From Pristionchus mayeri (Eukaryota; Nematoda; Chromadorea; Rhabditida; Neodiplogasteridae): a DNA stretch of 64,000 bases. The first letter of the stretch is position 1, and every line of letters begins with the position of its first letter. The stretch spans positions 53,747,257 through 53,811,256 of the forward strand of contig BTRK01000006.1 of the NCBI GenBank assembly GCA_036245805.1, written 5' to 3'. This document shows positions 9,920 through 20,490 of this stretch, one piece after another. Position numbers and translations under genes: made by a program. The notes under the pieces were generated by a model. That model saw only the letters and a list, made by a program, of their open reading frames with translations. It was not told where the DNA came from and ran no database searches.

Positions 9920-11674
9920 TGAATGAGACATGGCTCAAGCGTTGCGATCATGGAGTGTTATTCACCGATGCTCCTTTCGCAAAGGAGAAAAATGTGGGGC
10001 ATTTCAATGTTTTGAAATTTAGATTGTGCATGATTTCAAATTTTTTTCCTCGGTAGTGGCTGTTCAACAATATATTAGGATTATCGAGAATAACTTCATA
10101 ATTTACATTCAATATTTTCAGATCCCGTATCGTACCTTATTTGCTGGAATCCCCGACACTTATGATATTCTTTTTCATAAGTCACGTTTTGCGTTTTATT
10201 ACATCTCCGAGATAATGCGAGCTGACTTTGATTGGATCGTGCAAGTAAGAAAATTTCACTGCTTATATATTGATTTTGTAGAGAAATTATTGCCCCTTCA
10301 GGCAGTATGGTATATGGAAGTTTGAGGTTTATCTACTTTTTAAAATATATCATTTTTTCAAGTTTTGCCTTCACACTCGCAACGCAAATGACATGCTCTC
10401 ACAGTACTTCGTATTGAACAATTTCAGGCAAACGATGACACATATATGATTGTGGAGAACCTTCGTACTTACCTCCGGACCCTTGATCCGAATCTGCCTT
10501 ACTACCTTGGTTTCCGACTGAAGCCATACCTAGTTTGTTTTCTTGTGCATTCGGCTCAATATCATAATTTCAGCCAAACAGATACAACCAAGGTGGAGGA
10601 TATGTATTGTCGAGGTAAGCCGTCGGGGCATTACTAATAATATATACTAAAAGAAATATATAATTACCGTGAATACTGTCGTTCATAAATAATAAATGAT
10701 TTAGAAAAGCACTCAAACTGTTTGCTGATCATGCCTACAATAATACAATTTGTTCTTTCGAAGTCGAAGATGTTGCAATAGGAAGGTACAGGCAGACAAA
10801 TATAAAGTCAAATAGCATTTGTTGCTATTCAGGTGTCTCGCAAACCTTGGCATTCTCCCATACAAGACACTCAATGCACATGGTATTCCATTTGAACTGT
10901 TCTTATCACAAGATCATTAAGTGATTCATCTTAATGATAGTGTTTTTTTGTATTTATTTATTTTATTTATCGTACACCACTAAGGTGCGTCGGCAGGTGC
11001 AGAATGTGCGTGAAAGTGGGGGAGGGAGAAGAAGGGGGGGGGGGTCGATCTTCCAAATCTTGTCGCACAAGAGAGGATAGTGTCGAGGGGAGGGAGCCTC
11101 GTGAGCGGGATGAGTGGCAGCTAGTCCAATGTATGTCTTATTGGAAGCTTGTGGGACAGATCGGAGAAGATCGAAGGGGGTATGTGAATGGATGGGGGAA
11201 TACGAAGAGATAGAAAAGGGTCAGGGATGGTGATAGTTGCTAAAGATTTCTGATTTAAATTAATATTTTGGAGTACACATCATTATTGTGATATCATACA
11301 CAATATTTTGAAAAAAAATCTCAACAGCGATAATTCAGCGATATTTTCAATCATCGGCGAGAATAATTTTGAAAAGAAATCTGATAATTAATATTACACC
11401 ATTGCAAGGTCAACAACGTTTCAACGGCGATCATCCCAGCAGAATGCTGTTGGGCCGAGCAAACGCAGGAATTTGGCTTGTGGATCCCCTAACCACTGTT
11501 AGATATTATACTCCTCACGCTCATCATCGTAATTTATTCACAAAGGAGTGATTGCAGGGATACGAAGGAATTGCCCGGGATGCCATCTCATTCCACCATC
11601 TTTCGGCTACAGAATTGCGATTATTCGAAACGTTATTGTACCACGTAACAGTGGCCGGAAATCAGACGTCCTGA
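9920..11674 (+). pseudogene. Core-1 galactosyltransferase-like (GT31/C1GALT family) pseudogene, copy 1
   Basis: C1GALT enzymes are Golgi type II membrane proteins that add galactose to O-GalNAc. Exons I can join in phase: 9920-10008, 10122-10244, 10428-10532, 10574-10614, 10705-10785, 10833-10882 and 11409-11674. Family landmarks in order: VNETWLKRCDHGVLFTD, ADFDWIVQ joined to ANDDTYMIVENLR, YYLGFRLKPYL, YNQGGGYVLSR, FEVEDVAIGRCLANLG, and AISFHHLS near the C-terminus. The membrane anchor and first exons are missing. An in-frame TGA at 11549-11551 cuts off the last ~40 codons. The DDD metal site reads NDD. A ~320-bp insertion lies in the last intron. A second, inverted copy is at 57840-59020. 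Splice sites are inferred by phase and by agreement between the two copies. Confidence 0.82.
10947..11268 (-). mobile_element. Retroposon-like insertion in last intron of copy 1
   Basis: This block is absent from the matching intron of the second copy (58092-58256). On the minus strand it ends in TGTACGATAAATAAAATAA and further A-rich repeats, as expected for the 3' end of a 5'-truncated non-LTR element. It also contains a G run at about 11034-11044. Confidence 0.5.
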
Positions 11675-11737
11675 ATCAAATCATTATACTAAATTTAGAA
11701 TTCATTGCTTTGCTTATTCGCTAATGGATTGCTCACA

Positions 11738-12668
11738 TACAGTCGCTCCGGAAAGTCGCAGTACACTTTTTGAATTTATTGCAACTTTTTGAACAGGAAA
11801 GGCATCATACTGGCACTAGGGTATGACGTACCAAATTCATCGGACATTATGGTCATGGTATTATGGTATGACGTAATTGCATAGTTATTGCATAGTGATG
11901 ACGCAATCAATATCCAATTTTTCAAAATGGCATTATTCTTACACAGATTTTTCTCTGCTGGCCAAACTTTCTGAGGTTATAGATATGACTGTGACCTACC
12001 CAAAGTAAATTTTTGAAAGTGCTGCGCTATCGCATATTTGCTGCAGTCGTGCTGCAAAAACAGGGTCTGATTTCGGCTTCTCGACTAGCTGGAGACTCGT
12101 TAAAAACGTCAAAATGATCGTCATCACAATTCACGATGATCCTGAGAATATGAAAATGATCGGTCAGCATTTGCCCTCAGGGCTCCAAAAAATCTCTTTT
12201 TTAAAAATCTCAGGTCGAGACAAACCCTGTTTACGGACTCTCGTCGTCTGCTCTCTCTCGGGTAAACAAGGTGTTTTCCGACACGAGTATCCCTCCGAAA
12301 ACCGTTCGCTGCGAGCAGGAATGTTATCCAATCGCTCTAAAAAGTTGGAAATCAGTTCTCCAATACATTTTGGATATTCCCAGATGAAAAAAAGTTTTTT
12401 ACTAAAACTTTTCGATAAAGTTATGGATGTCGAAAAATGGTCATGCAAAAAAGAGATTTTTTCATGCCCTGAGGGAAAATTTGTAGATATCGCTGTCATT
12501 TTCTTAGGATCATCTGGATTCATGATGACGATCATTTTGATGCTTTGAACGAGTCTCTAGCATGCCTAGAAAAAGAGTTCTGAAATTTAGGCCCTGTTTA
12601 TGCAGCACGGCTGCAGCAAACGTACGACCGAGCAGCACCTTCAAAAAATATTTCGGGTGGGCCAACAT
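11738..12668. repeat. Foldback element with TGATGACGCAAT motif, right end lost
   Basis: The inner arms (about 12040-12330 and 12340-12640) are inverted copies. The outer left part carries TAGTGATGACGCAATC and GCTGGCCAAACTTTCTGAGG, also found at 24.7, 25.3, 60.9 and 61.4 kb. The right outer part is replaced by the Helitron-like end at 12668. The two overlapping ORFs here (12114-12548 plus, 12164-12535 minus) are products of the palindrome. Confidence 0.65.
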
Positions 12669-12693
12669 TTAGCGTAACGTAGTTCCCCGCTAG
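12668..12693 (+). mobile_element. Helitron-like 3' terminus
   Basis: TAGCGTAACGTAGTTCCCC followed by GCTAG|T. It shares GCGTAACGTAG and the CTAG end with the two Helitrons at 13142-15061 and 43371-44906, and is nearly identical to 23149-23175. I could not place its 5' end. The gap up to 13141 holds a TTCCGTCCG-type microsatellite near 13014-13030 and no gene. Confidence 0.45.
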
Positions 12694-13220
12694 TTACTAC
12701 TATACCTTACTCCATAAGAATTTCGTTCCTAGAGCATCTGGGAAGCTCAAAATTTGCAAACGAGTTAGCCTTCACAGTACATAATCAGCAGACATTGGTT
12801 GAATATGAAAGAATCGCGAAAAACAGGTGTTGGTAATTCTGTGTGTGCAGTGCACTACAGTTATTTGACGCTGACGCTCCCGCGAGTTCCATCTTTCCGA
12901 TTGGGCTCAAAATTGCTTATCCTGTGTCCAGACGCCTACTTTATCAATTGCTAACGTAAAAAGTTAGAATTTTTTAGAAAAATACGAGAAAAACGCGAAA
13001 AAGTGGTGTCATTCCGTCCGTCCGTCCGTCCTTTTTTTTTCCCACGCTTTTTCCGTTTGCATCATAACGCTTATTTTCCAGTGTTTCGTAGTTTGAATCA
13101 TTATTTGGCATATTAACAAAAAATACTTTAATCATTTTAAACTAGCGACCTTCGGTCGCTACGTTACGCGGGGTTGTGTGTTAAGGATCAAATATGGACG
13201 CAACTGTTGAGAGCCTGCCA

Positions 13221-13270
13221 ATTCGAAAAAGTTGGGATGGGGCTTCGCCCCATCCCAACTTTTTCGAAAT
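13221..13270. repeat. Perfect subterminal hairpin of Helitron L
   Basis: Arms of about 23 bp beginning ATTCGAAAAAGTTGGGATGG pair perfectly around a short TTCG-like loop. A related, longer hairpin with GTTGGAATGGGG sits at the same place in the other Helitron (44713-44819). Confidence 0.85.
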
Positions 13271-13309
13271 CTGATGTGTGAAATGTAGTGCTCAGGTTGC
13301 ATTCACACA

Positions 13310-14935
13310 TTCTGCATGGTGTGTGGTGTGGTATACGGTAGCGTGCATTTAAGTTTTCTGCGATTTAGTAAATCGCACCATGGTGTGTGGTGTGATATAC
13401 GGTAGCGTGCATTTAAGTTTTCTGCATTTTGGAAAAATGCACCATGGTGTGTAGTGTAGTATACGGTAGCGTGCATTTAAGTTTTCTGCGATTTAGTAAA
13501 TGACACCATGGTGCGTGGTGTGGTTGGTGGTGCGGAGGGTGCAGTGAAGGTTTCTGCGATTTAGTAAATCACACCATGGTGCGTGGTGTGGTTGGTGGTG
13601 CGGAGGGTGCAGTGAAGGTTTCTGCGATTTTGTAAATCACACCATGGTGCGTGGTGTGGTTGGTTTTGCGGAGGTGCAGTGAAGGTTTCTGCGATTTAGT
13701 AAATCACACCATGGTGCGTGGTGTGGTTGGTTTTGCGGAGGTGCAGTGAAGGTTTCTGCGATTTAGTAAATCACACCATGGTGCGTGGTGTGGTTGGTGG
13801 TGCGGAGGGTGCAGTGAAGGTTTCTGCGATTTTGTAAATCACACCATGGTGCGTGGTGTGGTTGGTGGTGCGGAGGGTGCAGTGAAGGTTTCTGCGATTT
13901 AGTAAATCACACCATGGTGCGTGGTGTGGTTGGTGGTGCGGAGGGTGCAGTGAAGGTTTCTGCGATTTAGTAAATCACACCATGGTGCGTGGTGTGGTTG
14001 GTGGTGCGGAGGGTGCAGTGAAGGTTTCTGCGATTTAGTAAATCGCACCATGGTGCGTGGTGTGGTTGGTTTTGCGGAGGGTGCAGTGAAGGTTTCTGCG
14101 ATTTAGTAAATCACACCATGGTGCGTGGTGTGGTTGGTGGTGCGGAGGGTGCAGTGAAGGTTTCTGCGATTTTGTAAATCACACCATGGTGCGTGGTGTG
14201 GTTGGTTTTGCGGAGGTGCAGTGAAGGTTTCTGCGATTTAGTAAATCACACCATGGTGCGTGGTGTGGTTGGTTTTGCGGAGGTGCAGTGAAGGTTTCTG
14301 CGATTTTGTAAATCACACCATGGTGCGTGGTGTGGTTGGTGGTGCGGAGGGTGCAGTGAAGGTTTCTGCGATTTAGTAAATCGCACCATGGTGCGTGGTG
14401 TGGTTGGTTTTGCGGAGGGTGCAGTGAAGGTTTCTGCGATTTAGTAAATCACACCATGGTGCGTGGTGTGGTTGGTGGTGCGGAGGGCGCAGTGAAGGTT
14501 TCTGCGATTTTGTAAATCACACCATGGTGCGTGGTGTGGTTGGTTTTGCGGAGGTGCAGTGAAGGTTTCTGCGATTTAGTAAATCACACCATGGTGCGTG
14601 GTGTGGTTGGTTTTGCGGAGGTGCAGTGAAGGTTTCTGCGATTTAGTAAATCACACCATGGAGCGTGGTGTGGTTGGTTTTGCGGAGGTGCAGTGAAGGT
14701 TTGCGCGATTTAGTAAATCACACCATGGTGCGTGGTGTGGTTGGTTTTGCGGAGGGTGCAGTGAAGGTTTCTGCGATTTAGTAAATCACACCATGGTGCG
14801 TGGTGTGGTTGGTGGTGCGGAGGGTGTAGTGAAGGTTTCTGCGTTTTAGTAAATCACACCATGGTGTGTGGTGCGGTATACGGTAGCGTGCATTTAACTT
14901 TTCTGTGATTTCGGAAAATGCGCCATGGTGTGCGG
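13310..14935. repeat. Minisatellite array, ~70-bp unit
   Basis: About 22-23 head-to-tail units of 68-74 bp. Each contains the palindrome CACCATGGTG, GCGTGGTGTGG and TTTCTGCGATTTAGTAAATC. The central units are almost identical. The edge units resemble the array in the other Helitron (GTATACGGTAGCGTGCATT), which suggests that the centre was expanded and homogenised later. Confidence 0.92.
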
Positions 14936-15298
14936 TATACGGTAGTCATAAGTCTGACCAACGGAATATTGTCTGACCCAAGGCTAACTGTTATGGTATA
15001 CGGTAGTTTGATAAAGCGTCACGGACAGACAGACAAACAGACTGACAGACAGACGCTACGATATTTTTTCCTATAGAAATATAATTGAACTCTAATTAGC
15101 TTAAATTAGGCGCTTGAAGAATTGCAAAATGGCGACGGGGCGAATCCATTACCCTTACTTTTTGCTGTACGCAAAAAAACGCTGAGTTTGAGCTGTTTAT
15201 TAGGTTAAAATATTAGAAAGCATATAGAATTAATTGATTGCATCATTAAAGGTCCTCCGAAAGCCAAAAATTACCCCCTCTTATTATTGTTTTAAACG

Positions 15299-18262
15299 TT
15301 GCTATTCAGTTTTAAACGTTGCTATTGTGGGTTGTGCTTCATTCAACCTTCAGTCATTCTGGGTTCTCAAGTGTGTGGCGAGCGGTTGAGTGCGAGTTCG
15401 TCTCTCCGTCTCCGATTCCTCCCGCCCGGATTCCCTCTCCCAGACGCGTTTGGCACGCGGGAGTTGTACGCCACCTTGATGAGTCGCCATCTCTACATCG
15501 GGACCATCAATGCCAGGACGCTCGCGACCAAGGACAAGCAGACCGAGTTGGAGCTCGCCCTCGACAAGATCAAATGGGACGTGCTTGCAGTGCAGGAGTC
15601 TAGGATTGTGGGTTGTGCTTCATTCAACCTTCAGTCTTCAGGCACTGTAGTGTTCCATTCTGGCGGGCCCACTGCTTCCCATGGCGTGGCTTTCCTACTC
15701 CGACCGCACCTTGCGCGCGGAGCCGTGTTCAATGGTCTCTCCCCCCGCTTGGCCACTCTCTCCCTCTCAGACCTGCGGCTCTTTCTGGTCTGCGCTTACG
15801 CCCCAACCTCTTCCTACGACGACCAGGCGTACGAGGACTTCATGGACCAGATTGAGACCGCCCTGAAGAGTGCCCCAAGAGGCCACATGCCCATCCTGGT
15901 CGGTGACTTCAACTGTCGAGTGGCGAGAGAACCAGGCAATGAAATATATGTCGGTGATTTCGCCTCCTCGACCCCGAACCCACGCGGTCGGACCTTCATT
16001 GAAGTCTGTGTGAGGAACAGGATGCGGCTATGGAACACGTTCCCCAAGAGGCGGCTCGGACGGATCTGGACCTGGCGCTCCCCCAACGGCTCAACATTCC
16101 ATCAAATTGACTACGTTGCAGCGCCCACCACAGCGAGAGTAGTCAATTGCGGGGTCGTTGGAAGGTTCGAGTTCAACTCGGATCATCGCTTCGTCCGTCT
16201 ATGTCTCTCTCTCCCCGACAAGGTAAGGCAGAAAAGATGCAGAGAGCGGCTTGATTTCGATCGGGTAGCTTTTACTGCCAACGCATCCCTCCTTGCGTCA
16301 CTGCCCCTTGGTCGCCCCAATTCTGCCGCCGATGCCTACTGCAAGATCAAGGCTTTCACTGAGACCGCGGCAGTCAACTGTTGGAGGAAGCGCCATTCCC
16401 CACCCTGGATCTCGACCGCAACAAAGAACCTTCTTGCCACACGTCACCAATTGCAATCCAATTCGCAAGGAACTGTCGCCTATTCCATCGCATGCAAGGC
16501 TGCTCGAATGAGTCTCATAGCGGATATCAGGAAACGGAAGGAAGAACAAGCACGGCAAGCAGCGATGATGGGAAGGAGCATTGTGAAGTGCATGCTGTCT
16601 CTTCAGACGTCGAAGCAGCGTCTTCTCGTCCCCGATCCTGTCTCTGGTGCACTCTCTCAAGCAGCAACCAAGACAGCGGTGAAGACCTTCTTTGAGGACC
16701 TCTACACGCCAGGAGTGCAGCTTCCTCTCACTGTGTCCCCTCCCGCTCTAGACCCATTGCCACCCTTCCAATCCGATGAACTCAGGCATGCGATGTCTCT
16801 CCTGAAATGCGGCCATTCCCCTGGTTCGGATGGGATTCTCCCTGAGATGCTCTTCCTCGCCAGAGATCACTTGGCCCCAGACATCGCTGATCTGCTCAAT
16901 CGACTGGTTGCCGGAGACGCAGTTCCAAGCGATTTGACGGAAGCAGTCGTTTCATTGTTGCATAAGAAGGGAGATCCTAAGAACATCGGCAATTTCCGCC
17001 CCATTTCGCTGCTCACCGTCACTCTCAAGACGATGACAAGGGTGATTTTGAGAAGATTCGAGCAAGTGTTGGAAGAGAATGAATCGACGACCCAAACCGG
17101 TTTTCGTCGCGGATTCAGCACCCTCGATAACCTTCATGCGATCAAGCAAGTAGCAGAAAGAGCCCACGAGTACGGTATCCCTATCTACTTGGCGTTTGTC
17201 GACTTCCGCAAGGCCTTCGACTGCGTTGAGTGGAATGCTTGCTGGAACGCCCTCTTCTTCTTCGGAGCCCACCCCATCCTCGTCCACCTTCTGCGTTGTC
17301 TTTACGAGTCTTCTTCCACACTCATTCGAGTAAACGAAGAACTCGTCCCTGTCACCGTGAGAAGAGGAGTTCGCCAAGGGGATACACTCTCCCCTCGCCT
17401 TTTTAACGCTGTGCTAAGATCTGCGATGGACAAGATTGACTGGGAGAAGGATGGAATCCAAATAGATGGGAGGAATCTATGCCATTTGGAGTACGCGGAC
17501 GATGTAGTTCTCATCGCGAAGTCGCGACCCGAATTGGAGAAAATGTTGAAGAAGTTGATGAGCGCTTGCAGAAGAGTTGGTCTCGAAATCAATGCAGCAA
17601 AGACCAATCTACTCACCTCCTGCACCTCTACCAGGAATCCAATCACTATTGACAATCTACGGTTCGAATTTGTCGAAAGAGCCACATATCTAGGAGGGCG
17701 AATCAGTCTTCCCCTAGATCACTCCGACGAAATTGAACATCGGATTGAACTGGGCTGGTACGCATGGAGTAAGCTGTCCCATCTTCTATCGTCACGCCTT
17801 TTACCCATGAAGATCAGGCGACGGCTCTTTGAAAGCTGCATCACAAGTACAGTACTCTACAGATGCGAAGTCTGGGCATTACGATCGAGTGAGAAGGAAC
17901 GACTGAGTGCTACTCAACGAAATATGGAACGGAGGATGTTGGGAGTTACGATCAGAGATCGTTGGAAGAATGAGCGAGTTCGTGGACTCACCAAGCTAAG
18001 AGACTGGGTCGAGGAGGGATTGAAACGGAAAGCACGGTGGGCACTCAAAATTAGGCAAATGAATCTGGAGCAGTGGAGTCGCGCTACTACAGTCTGGACA
18101 CCCTACAACAGGAGCCGCCCCCCTGGGAAGCCACGCGTACGCTGGAGAGACGACCTTAGCCGAGCCATTGGCACACATTGGTGGAGTGCAACCTATGCAG
18201 AATATAGACAAATCCTCATCTGAGCAAACTGCCTGATATGATAAACTGATTGATTGACTGAT
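15299..18262 (+). mobile_element. RTE-clade non-LTR retrotransposon
   Basis: One long ORF (endonuclease plus reverse transcriptase) is followed within 40 bp by a TGATTGATTGACTGA tail, the short-repeat kind of 3' end known for RTE elements. The 5' border is uncertain: 18 bp containing TTTTAAACGTTGCTATT are duplicated in tandem near 15289-15327, and a 32-bp stretch at 15324-15355 is repeated at 15605-15636. Confidence 0.8.
15479..18223 (+). CDS. RTE retrotransposon endonuclease/reverse transcriptase
   Basis: Encodes an AP-type endonuclease followed by a reverse transcriptase, which nick target DNA and copy the element RNA into it. The frame is open for 974 codons from 15299. I prefer the ATG at 15479 (914 aa) because family-like sequence, MSRHLYIGTINARTL, begins there and the upstream part holds duplicated DNA. 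Numbered from 15479: GTINARTL ~8-15, VQESRI ~37-42 (catalytic Glu), GDFNCRV ~140-146, NSDHRFV ~234-240, then FRPISLL, FVDFRKAFD (first RT Asp), RRGVRQGDTLSPRLF and LEYADDVVLIA (catalytic YADD). No stop or frameshift is seen and all key residues are present, so it may be active or very young. Assignment to RTE rests on motif spelling, single-ORF structure and tail. Confidence 0.9.
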   Translation: MSRHLYIGTINARTLATKDKQTELELALDKIKWDVLAVQESRIVGCASFNLQSSGTVVFHSGGPTASHGVAFLLRPHLARGAVFNGLSPRLATLSLSDLRLFLVCAYAPTSSYDDQAYEDFMDQIETALKSAPRGHMPILVGDFNCRVAREPGNEIYVGDFASSTPNPRGRTFIEVCVRNRMRLWNTFPKRRLGRIWTWRSPNGSTFHQIDYVAAPTTARVVNCGVVGRFEFNSDHRFVRLCLSLPDKVRQKRCRERLDFDRVAFTANASLLASLPLGRPNSAADAYCKIKAFTETAAVNCWRKRHSPPWISTATKNLLATRHQLQSNSQGTVAYSIACKAARMSLIADIRKRKEEQARQAAMMGRSIVKCMLSLQTSKQRLLVPDPVSGALSQAATKTAVKTFFEDLYTPGVQLPLTVSPPALDPLPPFQSDELRHAMSLLKCGHSPGSDGILPEMLFLARDHLAPDIADLLNRLVAGDAVPSDLTEAVVSLLHKKGDPKNIGNFRPISLLTVTLKTMTRVILRRFEQVLEENESTTQTGFRRGFSTLDNLHAIKQVAERAHEYGIPIYLAFVDFRKAFDCVEWNACWNALFFFGAHPILVHLLRCLYESSSTLIRVNEELVPVTVRRGVRQGDTLSPRLFNAVLRSAMDKIDWEKDGIQIDGRNLCHLEYADDVVLIAKSRPELEKMLKKLMSACRRVGLEINAAKTNLLTSCTSTRNPITIDNLRFEFVERATYLGGRISLPLDHSDEIEHRIELGWYAWSKLSHLLSSRLLPMKIRRRLFESCITSTVLYRCEVWALRSSEKERLSATQRNMERRMLGVTIRDRWKNERVRGLTKLRDWVEEGLKRKARWALKIRQMNLEQWSRATTVWTPYNRSRPPGKPRVRWRDDLSRAIGTHWWSATYAEYRQILI

Positions 18263-18483
18263 ATTCAGTGAGAAAAATGTGCCAGCAACAAAGAAATTGA
18301 ACGAAAATAGCCCCAGAGCTCGTAATTAGCGATAATGTGTGAAATATCGAATGGATTGAACCGCACGATCGTGGTAGGATAGAGACAATTTCAAATAGTG
18401 ATTACTGTAGGGTAGTATTCAAAGCTGCACAGAAATGGAGGCGAGGGTGAGGGGGTGCGGTGCACAAGGCATGTATAGGGGGT

Positions 18484-19345
18484 CATTGTGAAAATCGATA
18501 GTAGGTTATGGGTAGGCCAAGACTAAGTACAGTACCCAATCGATAGTACAGTACACCTAGATACCGTATACCGCTACAGTAACCCTGATTATTGAGAACT
18601 GACTTTATTTTTAAAAAGTCAAGATATCGTAACCAATCGATCCTACTGTACCCATACCGTAACCCAGTGTACAGTACCCTTGCTACCGTAATCCACACCA
18701 CTGCGGTCAATCGTAAACTGACTTTTTTCCCAAAATGTTTTCCATTGAGTTGATTCTTGCTCTATACCGTACCCAATCGATCGTACAGTAACCCCAGATA
18801 CCGTATACCGCTACCGTAACCTACCGTAACCCCGATAATCGATGATTAACTTTATTTTCAGAAAATCAAGATACCGTACCCAATCGATAGTACAGTACCC
18901 CAGATACCGTATACCGCTACCGTAACCTACCGTAGCCTACCGTAACCCCGATAATCGATGATTAATTTTATCCGCAGAAAGTCGAGATACTGTACGCAAT
19001 CGATAGTACAGTATCCCCAGATACCGTATACTGGTACCGCAACCTACCGTAGCCTACCGTAACTCCGATAATCGTGAACTAACTTTATTCACAAAAAGTC
19101 GAGATACTTTACGCAATCGATAGTACAGTACCCCAGATACCGCATACCGCTACCGTAACCTACCGTAACCTACTGTAACCTACCGTAACAACGAATATCG
19201 CGAACTGGTTTTTTCCCAAAACTAATTCAATTGAGTTGATTCTTTGAATACCGTGTCCAGTGTACAGTACCCCTCGCTACCGTAATACACACCACTGTGG
19301 TCAATCGTTAACTGACTTTTTTCAAAACTTTTTTTTAAATTGAGT
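18484..19345. repeat. TACCGTA-rich satellite, left inverted arm
   Basis: Tandem units of about 100-130 bp carry CAATCGATAGTACAGTA, AGATACCGTATACCGCTAC and repeated CTACCGTAAC. The array is inverted at about 22130-22700. Similar pentamers fill 23.6-24.3 kb and 36-40.5 kb. Confidence 0.85.
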
Positions 19346-19415
19346 GGATCTTAGTGTACGCCGTACCAATTGTACAATACCCCTCCGGAAGCAAAAAATT
19401 TCCCCTGTTGTTATT

Positions 19416-19440
19416 ATCAGGTTGGTGCAAAAGTTTCGAT
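19416..19440 (+). mobile_element. Isolated mariner-like terminal repeat
   Basis: TATCAGGTTGGTGCAAAAG matches the usual spelling of mariner-type ends. I see no partner end or transposase nearby, so it is a fragment. From here to 20013 I see no gene. Confidence 0.35.
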
Positions 19441-20013
19441 ACAAAATCGCGATTAAGGTTTTCGAGCACTATCTTGCTTCGATATTGAGCAACTCTCATG
19501 TGGTTTCTTGTATGATATTAGTACACGTGTGCTCTCTATAGCGCACACTATATCGCATCTCATCAATCAGTAACACCGATGAGAAAGCATTTCAAAATCT
19601 GAGAATTGCAATTTATTTTAAACTTTTCGATTGATTATTACTCTTTGCTCAGTAACAGTGACGCCGATTCAAGACAATTTTCAAGATGTATGATAACCAT
19701 ATATGCTACTATGGCGAGTGATCTGTATCAGCCTTAAAACAACTTGCCAAATAGGCACGTATTCCGGAAATATGGGGTTTTGCGTCTGGCAGATTTAGAA
19801 CATATTCACAGGAATTTTTTGCTCGGAGATATTGGGGTCGCAAATTTAACATAATCAGAATTACATATCATGAGAATGTTATGTTTGAAAGTTCATGAAT
19901 ATGCACCTTTCCATTCGAGAGATTTCGCAATTATGGTATTGAACCTCAAATTTTATCAACGAAAAAGGCCTTTTTTTGTAATACTGGATATCCGTGGAAG
20001 CCCGAAACTCCCA

Positions 20014-20266
20014 TTTAAAGGAGGAGTAAACTCAAAATTCATTTTTTGAAGCTATCATATGCCCTGCCTAGAGCTCCTCAACGATAAGAACCTCCGAAAT
20101 TTTCACATTGATATCTCCATTCCGAACAGAGTTATAGCTAGTTGGCTTGGAGCCAGATCAGGGAAAGCTCAGGGAAGGGGCGAGATAGCACGCGACTTGA
20201 AGAGAGTGCGTCACTAGGTGAAACATATTCCAACCGGGCGCGCGTTTGCATTTACTCCTCCTTTAA
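20014..20266. mobile_element. TTTAAA-type MITE
   Basis: Inverted ends TTTAAAGGAGGAGTAAA and TTTACTCCTCCTTTAA about 250 bp apart, with no coding sequence. The same ends border the element at 41764-43068, and a variant borders 27969-28333. Confidence 0.7.
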
Positions 20267-20343
20267 CGTGTTAAATGGAAGCATCCGCCCTTACTGATTA
20301 GTTTCACTGAAGGGTGGGAGCTGTATATCGATGAGGGAAATCA

Positions 20344-20490
20344 ATTACTATTATTAGAATTTCGGTATTCCTTCGCGAGCGCGGGAGCGCAGGTCTTAAA
20401 AAGCTACCGTAATCCATGTGGAGTTACGGTAGCTTTTAAAGACCTGCGCTCCCGCGCGCGCAAAGGAATATCGAAATTCTGATAATGATA
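20344..20490. repeat. Palindromic hairpin element
   Basis: Arms of about 65 bp containing GAATTTCGGTATTCC, GCGGGAGCGCAGGTC and GCTACCGTAA mirror each other around 20417. It lies near the centre of the 18.5-22.7 kb inverted satellite. From 20490 to 22130 I see only short unsupported open frames. Confidence 0.75.

Larger units (their letters stand above)
13142..15061 (-). mobile_element. Non-autonomous Helitron with minisatellite, copy L
   Basis: On the minus strand it starts TCGTAGCGTCTGTCTG and ends in the hairpin AGCGACCGAAGGTCGCT plus AG, giving a 5'-TC...CTAG-3' structure between A and T, as known for Helitrons. It encodes no Rep/helicase. The same ends, satellite and subterminal hairpin occur in the copy at 43371-44906. 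Confidence 0.7.

Noticed and set aside
12114..12548. 144- and 123-codon ORFs on opposite strands
   Set aside because: Both lie within the arms of one foldback and are near mirror images, so they are by-products of symmetry.
13310..14935. CRISPR-like regular spacing of repeats
   Set aside because: The whole unit repeats, with no unique spacers between conserved repeats. It is a minisatellite in eukaryotic DNA.
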